In this document: in pieces, positions 17,552 through 24,493 of the stretch
How the letters are laid out: each line of letters begins with the position of its first letter
How positions within the stretch are numbered: the first letter of the stretch is position 1
IMG/VR virus record: IMGVR_UViG_3300031599_000036
Location: 1-24,493 of that record
Strand: one strand, 5' to 3'
Length of the DNA stretch: 24,493 nucleotides
Source: a virus
Program-made: the position numbers and the translations under genes
Notes under the pieces: generated by a model
The model's database searches: none
What the model saw: only the letters and a program-made list of their open reading frames with translations
What the model was told of the DNA's origin: nothing

Positions 17552-20500
17552 GTAGTCTCCTGTTTTTTATCTGCATCGTCCATTTCCATTAACATTTTTC
17601 CAGCTGCCGGAATACTGATACCATATTTTTTAGCAATCTCAATAATACGAGCATCAAAAACAACATAGTTGCGTCCTTTCTTACTCCCAGATTTTCTGCT
17701 TAGTCCATCAAGAAATTTAATTCCTTGCACACCTTCTGCTTTTAACAAATCTTCTATGTATACTTTCTTTGGGTTTATAGGTTTTGTAGCAGTAGGACTA
17801 GAAAATTTTTCAATATCAAATATACGATTCATTCCTGCAACAAACTCTCCACCAGTTATTTCTTCTAGTGCAACTCTAGCATCAGATCGAAATTGATCTA
17901 AGTCTAGCTTTCCAGCTTTATCAAGTTTTGTCCACGAAGGATACTTACCAAATTGATTAATAAATAACTCTAGTTCGGTAGGTGTTAATCTATCAAGTGC
18001 TATTTCTGCCGCATTTATAACTCCGCTTGATTGACTAGACATTTTCATATCCCAATCTAACAAATGAGTCTTAGTAGTTTTAAGGTTTACATCATATAGT
18101 TTACCTTGTTTAACAGGAAGACTAGACTTTTTAGGCTTTCCATTGTCTAGTTCTTTTAGTTGTTTTAATTTAGCTGCCGCTTGATCAAGGTATGTTTTTT
18201 CTAAACGTGCTGCTTCACTTAAAGATATTTCACTAGCTTGTCCACTTTTGTGAACTTTTTCTGCTTTGAATATAAGATCATGATATTCTTGTGCTAGTTC
18301 TCTGCTTAGTACTCGAGAACTAACTTGTTCTCTGTACATTTTTGCTATGTCTAAATTTTCAGCAAAGTATAAACCTTTACCATATCCCATTGCTCCTTCA
18401 CCTGATTTTAAAAAGTCAGTTGTAAACTTTTCAAAGTCGTAAGCTGTGCCATGATGTGCTGGTATTCCAACAAAATCATCATCAGCAAGTATTCTTTTTT
18501 GCGTATACTTAAGTGGAAGCAAAGGAATTTCTTTTGGGTTTAAAGGTTCGGCTTTTGGCAGAACAGTTTCGGTTGCTTCTTTAGCACCCCTTGTTGCTCC
18601 TCTTTTAGCTAACTGTTGAAACAGTACACCACCAAAACTTTTCTGTTCACGCTGATAAGGTTCACCTGTATAAGGGTCTACCCTATCTGCTGGGTTTTCT
18701 TTCGTGTAAGGGACAAGTAAAGGACTATTTATTAAACCACCTGTTACTTTAGGAACCCTGCCACGTTTTAACATTTCTAAAGCTTCACGCCCTTTAACAG
18801 TATATTTGTCTCTTGTTTCTAATAAAGGAAGTTGTGTAAGTAAAGAAGTTAAATCTGCTAATGTTTTTTTGATTACTGTTTTATCAGCATCAGGATGCAT
18901 TCTAAAAAACTCTTCTAATTCTATAGTTGTAGGAACAATAGGAATAAATGTATCTCTAGCATAATTACCATTGTTTAATTGGTTTCTTAAAATTTCAGTA
19001 AATCCTGCGTCTTTTAATACTGACTCAATTTTATCATAAGCTATAGTACCATCTGATGTAATGGTTCCTATGTTATACCTAGGAGATTGTCCACTGTCCA
19101 TCTTTTTTCTATCTATCATAGCTAGTTGTCTTAAACTATCTACCATTTGTTTTGTCTCAACATACTGAGTATAGTATATTTTGTTAGCTCTTAAAAAATT
19201 ATTATAAAGATCATCAACAGTAATAGGAGTTCTTGAGCTACCATAGTTGCTTGTCATAACACTTTTAGCTACTCTTTTTTCTGAATCAAAATCATAAAGT
19301 TTTTGTTTAAAAGACTTAAGTAAAGTTTTTTCTGTAACAGGTTTGTAATTAAACCCAACTGCGTTACGCCATGCCTCTAATTCTAAACTTGGTTTTACTC
19401 CATACTTATCTTCTTTAGGGTCTACGGCTCTTACAATACTTTGAACGTTGTCAATAACTGCTGGTTTGAGAGCAGTGTTCCACGCATGTGTTGCTACAGC
19501 TAGTATATTTTCAACCCGAATATCTCCAGTTGCGTTTTTTGATTTAACATATCCCGGGATATCAAACCCATCAGCATCTGTACCATCTCTGGCTATAGTA
19601 TCAATTAAGACTGAGCCTAATAAATTTTCATCAAAGAAAGGTGCTGAAATAGAAACAACTGAATTTATTAAAAATTTATTAAGCACTGAGTCTAACTCTT
19701 CTTCTGCAACATTTCCAGTTGCTACCATTTTTAAAGCTAAATCTAAACTAGCGTCATTAACAGGAGCATCAGGATCAATAAACTTCATATCAACAAATAA
19801 TAAATCTCCTGTGCTGCTTTGTGTATCATAAATCCAATTATCGCCATGATAATCTTTTTTCATAATATTTTTAATGTGTTCATCTTCATCACTAGACACA
19901 CCTGCAAATGCCATAGCACCGGCACTAGTAATGTATCCTCCTCTTGAGCCTACAGCAATCTTTGCTCCCAATCGTTGAATTCCTCTGTTTCGAATTATTT
20001 CATTACCCGATTCATAGCCAGATTTAACTTCTTTCCACCCTTGTTTATATGTCTTGACAGTATTTCTAAATCTTTCTGCGTGAAATGAAAAGTAATTACC
20101 CCAAGGAGAATATCTTAAAGCTTTAAATCCTTCAGGAATCATATCATATGTAGGCATTACATCTCTTGTAATTTGAGCTGCTTGTTGTTCTAAAGCATCA
20201 GCCGACATATTTGGAAAAGCTTTTTTAAGTGTTGCTAATTCTTTTTCAAACACAGCTATCTTCCATATATCATCTTCTGCCACATACAGTCTTTCAATAC
20301 CTTTGTATGTACCTCGTAAAGATTTACCACCTACTGAAAAATCTAAAACTTGGTTAGCATATCCAGCTGCTCCAGTCTTACTAGCACTTTGCAATAGCTG
20401 TCGAATATCACCAATCTTAGCATTTTGATTAACAATTCCAAGTCTTAAATATCTATTGTACAAATTGTCAAGAGCTTCATCTCCACCCTTTATAACGTTG

Positions 20501-22773
20501 TTCCAAGCAATCTCAGTTGCTTCCCAAGATGTTTTACTAAAAGGATTTAGTCCATTACTAAGCATAATAATACCACTACTTTGAAAGTTTCTTTCATGCG
20601 TAACATTATTAAGAACAGTTTTAGAACCCTGTCCAAATCCTTTTGCAGCGTATAATAATTTTACTGCTTGTGGAATTTTTGACCAGTCTGCTGCTTTGTC
20701 TATTGCTTTGCCGGGTCTTAAAAAATTGACCCACATAGAATCTGTAGTCCACTGCCCGTCTAAAGAGCCAAACTCTTTGCCTTTAATCTGTCGGTCAAAT
20801 TGACCTGTAGCATTTTTAAAAAAATATTTACCTTCACCCATCCTATAGAATTTTTCAAACGTGTTTTGTTTAGCAATAAAATCTGATAAAGTATTAATCG
20901 TACTAAACACTCGATTGCCTGTGTTTGTTTCTTTACCTAAAAGATTTTCTATAGATTTATGAATTTTAAGTTTTTCTTTAAAAATAATACTAGCGTCTTT
21001 TCCGCCTTTTACAGTATTTAAAAATTGAAACATATCATCACTGTATTGAGCTTCTCTTAGTAAAATAGTAACAGAAGCCTCTGCTTGTTTTTTTAATACG
21101 TCAGAGCTTACTCCAAAATTAGAATTTCCCGGAATCTCACTTTGTTTTAAAAATTGTCTGTGTATGTAAGCTGTTGCATCATCAACATGTTGCTGTGATG
21201 GTTTGTAATTAGGGTCTTCAAACTTCTTGTAAGTTGTTCTTAAATAACTTCCTAAGTTTTCTCTGATAGCTTTTTTTAGTTCTGGGTCTATACCTTTACT
21301 TTGACCTATTAATTCTGAAAGTTCATCAATACTATCTCTAGCTTCTTTGGCTACAGACTGCATACTTTTGGGTAAATCTTTTAATGGTTTATTCCCAAAT
21401 AAATAACCATCAAATAAATCTTGACTAAGTCTTTCTCGTAGTTCATCATTGTTACTAAACTTACTTCCTCGCTGTACAGCTAAAGTTTCAATTTGAGAAT
21501 TAATTCTATTCATTAATTGCTCACCTTTTGCAGCCCACGCAACTTGAGCATTTTTGTTTAAGTTTAAAACTTGAAACATCTTAGGAGTTTTAGTTCCTTC
21601 TGATCTAAAGAATGCACCATACATTGTACTTAACCATCGTTGATGTTTATTATCACTAAACCTCCATAGGTCTACAACCTCATCAGTTTCAGGACCCCTT
21701 AATTCACTAGGTGTTTTGCTGACTAATGGTTTGTTTTCTGCAGATATTTGTATAACTTTTATAAGCTCTTGTTTTTCTGCAGGTGTTCCAGTCTCTTTAA
21801 CACTTTTAAATTTGTTAAATAATTCTTTACCACTACGGTATATTGTTGGTCCAAATTGAATAACTCCTGTAATTCCTGCAGATATAAATAAACCATCAAA
21901 TAATAACGCAGCACGATTTTCTAAATCAGTTTTATCTTTACTAGAAGATACATACTCAAGTAGAGTACTCATAGTACCTTCATTGTTGCTTGCAAAACCA
22001 CCTAACCACTCACCTAAGAAAGCAGTTTGTGGGTCTAATGTTACCTGAGATACTGCTTCACCAATAGCTATTCCTTCAGCTACTTTTTTTGTTCTAATAT
22101 AGTTACCCGGTAACAGACTGGATATTCTTGCATCTGGATATGCTGTTTGAAGTTTTTTTATTTTTTTAAGTTCTCTTGCTTTTTTAATAGAGTTAAACCA
22201 TGTAGTTCCTGTATATAAACCTAATGCAAATTCAGTTCCTTCTTTAACAAGTGTTCCAAATATAGTTTCTGGTCTTTTAGTTTTACCAATTTTTACTCCC
22301 GGCTCGTCTTCGTACCTATCAATATTTTCTTTGCCTACGACTAATTGAGTTGCAGCAGTAGAAAAATCTGCTGCTCCTTTACGCACTGACTCAGGTATAT
22401 ATTGTCTTAACCCAACATCAAGTGCTAAATCCGAGAAATCCCGTATATTTGCTATAGGAGCTACAGCAACATTTTTTTTAACCGAGTCAGGGACTAAACC
22501 AAAAAGTCTTTGAAAAGCTGGTTCAAATGACTCAACAATTTTTTGACTAGTTGAATAGTTAAAGGGAGTAATTTTTTTCTGTAGCTCTGTCTGACTTAAA
22601 TTATCATCAACGCTATAGTCTGTTTTAAAACTTTGAAAAGACTCATATTGATCTTTAAGTTTATCTTTACTATAAAGTTCTCGCAATAATTCATCATCAT
22701 CTAAAGTAAGATATCTTGATGTAGGGTTTGCAGTGTATAAGTTAGATTTAACTAATTCTAATTTTGTTGCCAT
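17548..22773 (-). CDS. Very large internal-virion-type protein with C-terminal ADP-ribosyltransferase-like domain (1741 aa)
   Basis: A mostly helical giant protein. Its size, place in the late operon and helical, charged composition resemble the ejected internal proteins of podoviruses (T7 gp16, 1318 aa), though no transglycosylase motif is seen. The C-terminal part (about 1436-1715) looks like the ART found in phage polyvalent proteins: an HHGT start (His1440-Thr1443) in AHHGTAYDFEKF, GMGYGKGLYFAE-like GYGKGLYFAEN with the NAD-site Tyr, EGVQGIKFLDG and the terminal RNYVVFDARIIEIAKKYG (Asn1702 on). The family transfers ADP-ribose from NAD to a target. An insert of some 100 residues with a coiled segment separates the first and last ART motifs. 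If ejected, it could modify host proteins on entry, as T4 Alt does (inference). ATG 22773 has a modest AGGAT. Confidence 0.7.
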   Translation of the reverse strand: MATKLELVKSNLYTANPTSRYLTLDDDELLRELYSKDKLKDQYESFQSFKTDYSVDDNLSQTELQKKITPFNYSTSQKIVESFEPAFQRLFGLVPDSVKKNVAVAPIANIRDFSDLALDVGLRQYIPESVRKGAADFSTAATQLVVGKENIDRYEDEPGVKIGKTKRPETIFGTLVKEGTEFALGLYTGTTWFNSIKKARELKKIKKLQTAYPDARISSLLPGNYIRTKKVAEGIAIGEAVSQVTLDPQTAFLGEWLGGFASNNEGTMSTLLEYVSSSKDKTDLENRAALLFDGLFISAGITGVIQFGPTIYRSGKELFNKFKSVKETGTPAEKQELIKVIQISAENKPLVSKTPSELRGPETDEVVDLWRFSDNKHQRWLSTMYGAFFRSEGTKTPKMFQVLNLNKNAQVAWAAKGEQLMNRINSQIETLAVQRGSKFSNNDELRERLSQDLFDGYLFGNKPLKDLPKSMQSVAKEARDSIDELSELIGQSKGIDPELKKAIRENLGSYLRTTYKKFEDPNYKPSQQHVDDATAYIHRQFLKQSEIPGNSNFGVSSDVLKKQAEASVTILLREAQYSDDMFQFLNTVKGGKDASIIFKEKLKIHKSIENLLGKETNTGNRVFSTINTLSDFIAKQNTFEKFYRMGEGKYFFKNATGQFDRQIKGKEFGSLDGQWTTDSMWVNFLRPGKAIDKAADWSKIPQAVKLLYAAKGFGQGSKTVLNNVTHERNFQSSGIIMLSNGLNPFSKTSWEATEIAWNNVIKGGDEALDNLYNRYLRLGIVNQNAKIGDIRQLLQSASKTGAAGYANQVLDFSVGGKSLRGTYKGIERLYVAEDDIWKIAVFEKELATLKKAFPNMSADALEQQAAQITRDVMPTYDMIPEGFKALRYSPWGNYFSFHAERFRNTVKTYKQGWKEVKSGYESGNEIIRNRGIQRLGAKIAVGSRGGYITSAGAMAFAGVSSDEDEHIKNIMKKDYHGDNWIYDTQSSTGDLLFVDMKFIDPDAPVNDASLDLALKMVATGNVAEEELDSVLNKFLINSVVSISAPFFDENLLGSVLIDTIARDGTDADGFDIPGYVKSKNATGDIRVENILAVATHAWNTALKPAVIDNVQSIVRAVDPKEDKYGVKPSLELEAWRNAVGFNYKPVTEKTLLKSFKQKLYDFDSEKRVAKSVMTSNYGSSRTPITVDDLYNNFLRANKIYYTQYVETKQMVDSLRQLAMIDRKKMDSGQSPRYNIGTITSDGTIAYDKIESVLKDAGFTEILRNQLNNGNYARDTFIPIVPTTIELEEFFRMHPDADKTVIKKTLADLTSLLTQLPLLETRDKYTVKGREALEMLKRGRVPKVTGGLINSPLLVPYTKENPADRVDPYTGEPYQREQKSFGGVLFQQLAKRGATRGAKEATETVLPKAEPLNPKEIPLLPLKYTQKRILADDDFVGIPAHHGTAYDFEKFTTDFLKSGEGAMGYGKGLYFAENLDIAKMYREQVSSRVLSRELAQEYHDLIFKAEKVHKSGQASEISLSEAARLEKTYLDQAAAKLKQLKELDNGKPKKSSLPVKQGKLYDVNLKTTKTHLLDWDMKMSSQSSGVINAAEIALDRLTPTELELFINQFGKYPSWTKLDKAGKLDLDQFRSDARVALEEITGGEFVAGMNRIFDIEKFSSPTATKPINPKKVYIEDLLKAEGVQGIKFLDGLSRKSGSKKGRNYVVFDARIIEIAKKYGISIPAAGKMLMEMDDADKKQETT

Positions 22774-22797
22774 TTAATATCCTAGTTTTTTAATAGT

Positions 22798-24493
22798 TTA
22801 TTGGTCAGGAAGCATAGCTTGTTCTAGCTCATCGTCAAAGTTTAATTCTATTTCAGGTTGGAATACACCCAGCCACTCATTCTGCTGAACGTAATTTCTA
22901 GTTATTGTTCGCATTTTTTCTGCTCTCATTATTTCTTCTACTCTTTCTAAAGAAACCTGTATACTACCATCTTCTTCTATCCTAGCCCGACGATTTTCTA
23001 CTGCTGATATGCCTGTACTACTAGCAAAAAATGCATCTAATTGAGAAATAGATCGTGTTGCTGCACCTGCTGTAATCGAAGCCATGTCATTACCTTTATT
23101 TAATTTTTGAGATGTCCAATTATCTAGAATTTTTTTTCTTCTTTCTTCTATAAAAGTATCAAGGTTTTCTTGAGTTTCTTCTCCTTTACTAACTAACTCT
23201 GTCATTTGCATAATATCTAGTTGAACTGACATAAGTTGTTGAACTTCAGATTCATATTGAACTAGAGCACTATCTTGATAGCCTGATGCTTTTCTAGCAG
23301 CAGCATACTTAGAGCCGTTTCTTGAATAGTCATCTTCTCGTTTTTTCTCCCAAGCTTTATGTGCTACTTCAAACTCTGCATCAGTTTCAAAGTCACCTAG
23401 TGCTGGTCTTGTTTTAATATAGTCTTCATCATTATTTTTGTAAGCATTAAATATTGATTGTCTAGCGTTAATACCATCCATTACAACAGCTGTTTGAATA
23501 ATCTCTAGGACGTCTTCTTCAGTTTTAGTCTCTGAATCTTTAAACATCTGAATTGCTTCTTTACGTGCTCCAGCAGTTGTTAATTTTTTAAACATATCAT
23601 TTCGTCTGAATTGCCCTTCAGAAAATTGAGTTCCTGCTTCAAATTCTGATGGTAACATTCCTACAGAAACTTTTTGTCCTGTTTCTTCTTCATACTCTGC
23701 AGCAGTTACTCTTTTGTCTTTGTATACAAACTTGCCATCTTTAGGAGTAGCCGATTCAAGATTATAAAGATTTTTCATTTTATAGTTTTCATCAAAGTCT
23801 GATGCAAATATACTACCTAAGTTATTTCCATTATTTCTTCTTTGATTATATTTGTCAACAACAGCTTTTGTTGTAGCAACCTCATCAAGGTATTTTTGAT
23901 CTCCACCAATACCTATAAAATTTAAACCTTTATGCACAAGACTTGTTTTTCCCGGAGAAGAAGCTAGTGCAGCTTTTGCTTTAAATAAATCTTTTACTGG
24001 TTTAGAATATTCTTCAAAGGTATCAATGTTTTTATCAATGTTAACATACTTTGCATCGTGTCTAGGCATTAAGAACTCATCTGTGTACCTTTGCATAGCT
24101 TGTCTTTTTTTATTATAGTTGGGTGAACTTGTATCTTCAAAGTCTAAAGGGTCAAAACCTGCAGCTTGGTTTTCTGCGTTGTTAAACCAAGACTCTGCCT
24201 CACTTTCAAAATGTTGATACGCCCCTTTAGTTTTAATAGAATCTTGTGCTTCTAAAATTTTAGCTCGTTTGTTAAACTCAGCTTGAGCTTTTGCAAGTTT
24301 TACAGTTTTGTTATCGTCTAACTCTTGTAAATTTTTTAATACGCTAGACTGTCTTTTACTTTCCCAAGCGTTAAATCCTAACATAGCTATTAATGCGTTT
24401 CTACTTTTTTTACTGTTTTTACTATTTCCAGAAAAATAACCTGCCGCTAACTCTCCCCATGATTGTCCGGGAGTTTGTTTACCTAGTAAACTT
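22798..24493 (-). CDS. Partial helical virion-type protein, 5' end beyond the window
   Basis: At least 564 residues ending LEQAMLPDQ, helical and highly charged, rich in Glu, Lys, Gln and Ala, with no recognised domain. The first in-window Met with a long frame is at 24384, but no Shine-Dalgarno precedes it and the frame stays open through 36 more codons to the window edge (SLLGKQTPGQSWGELAAGYF and on), with coding-like composition. The true start is therefore outside. It lies 24 nt upstream of the 1741-aa gene; a pair of long helical proteins recalls T7 gp15/gp16, so an internal virion (core or ejection) protein is the best guess. Confidence 0.7.
   Translation of the reverse strand, partial: SLLGKQTPGQSWGELAAGYFSGNSKNSKKSRNALIAMLGFNAWESKRQSSVLKNLQELDDNKTVKLAKAQAEFNKRAKILEAQDSIKTKGAYQHFESEAESWFNNAENQAAGFDPLDFEDTSSPNYNKKRQAMQRYTDEFLMPRHDAKYVNIDKNIDTFEEYSKPVKDLFKAKAALASSPGKTSLVHKGLNFIGIGGDQKYLDEVATTKAVVDKYNQRRNNGNNLGSIFASDFDENYKMKNLYNLESATPKDGKFVYKDKRVTAAEYEEETGQKVSVGMLPSEFEAGTQFSEGQFRRNDMFKKLTTAGARKEAIQMFKDSETKTEEDVLEIIQTAVVMDGINARQSIFNAYKNNDEDYIKTRPALGDFETDAEFEVAHKAWEKKREDDYSRNGSKYAAARKASGYQDSALVQYESEVQQLMSVQLDIMQMTELVSKGEETQENLDTFIEERRKKILDNWTSQKLNKGNDMASITAGAATRSISQLDAFFASSTGISAVENRRARIEEDGSIQVSLERVEEIMRAEKMRTITRNYVQQNEWLGVFQPEIELNFDDELEQAMLPDQ

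Noticed and set aside
17548-22773. Lytic transglycosylase domain as in T7 gp16
   Set aside because: No SLT-type ES...GxQ motif was found in the N-terminal part or elsewhere in the protein.

Overview
The window is part of the genome of a lytic, podovirus-like (T7-like) tailed phage. The evidence is a T7-type replication set: a gp2.5-like single-strand-binding protein, a gp4-like primase-helicase, a gp5-like family A polymerase and a gp3-like endonuclease I. There is also a complete class I ribonucleotide reductase, a lysozyme/holin lysis set and very large virion-type proteins. DNA is AT-rich, genes are tightly packed, and the RNR, IscU and low-complexity or nidogen-like envelope proteins resemble phages of marine bacteria. 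The host cannot be fixed from the sequence; a marine proteobacterium is an inference. No integrase, repressor, tRNA, CRISPR array or insertion sequence was seen.

Layout. (1) 1-3000, + strand: about thirteen very small genes of unknown function, several below 60 codons, typical of an early host-takeover region. They are separated by non-coding segments: a folded RNA candidate (717-921), a tandem TGTCACAC motif and a very AT-rich block behind a promoter (1602-1720). Three near-consensus extended -10 sigma70-type promoters (1602-1630, 2749-2777, 3107-3135) share a 17-nt spacer, so host RNA polymerase probably reads this arm. The promoter at 2749 should give a leaderless mRNA. (2) 3100-9350, + strand: the replication and recombination block, ssb, an 85-aa protein, primase-helicase, DNA polymerase, three PD-(D/E)XK nucleases and a DUF3310 protein. 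(3) 9347-12604, + strand: nrdA, a zinc-ribbon miniprotein, nrdB and a 72-aa protein. (4) 12616-24493, - strand: a convergent late operon. Read in its own direction it runs from a partial helical virion-type protein (5' end beyond the window) to a 1741-aa protein with a C-terminal ADP-ribosyltransferase-like domain, T4-type lysozyme, a 47-aa protein, a 3-TM holin, an Asn/Thr-rich anchored protein, a secreted nidogen-like/Cys-repeat/acidic protein, IscU and a membrane-anchored coiled-coil protein.

How it fits together. The + arm takes over the cell, makes dNTPs and replicates and recombines DNA. The - arm builds and ejects the internal virion proteins and lyses the cell. The least explained parts are the four genes behind the holin (two exported low-complexity/Cys-rich proteins, IscU, coiled-coil protein), the ART-like domain on a probably ejected virion protein, and the structured RNA in the early region. 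Several database-style starts were shortened here (2325, 3167, 3585, 9060, 12386), and five genes too short for a usual ORF cut-off were added with good support (526, 949, 1116, 11244 and, on - strand, 16956-17099), plus two doubtful micro-ORFs.
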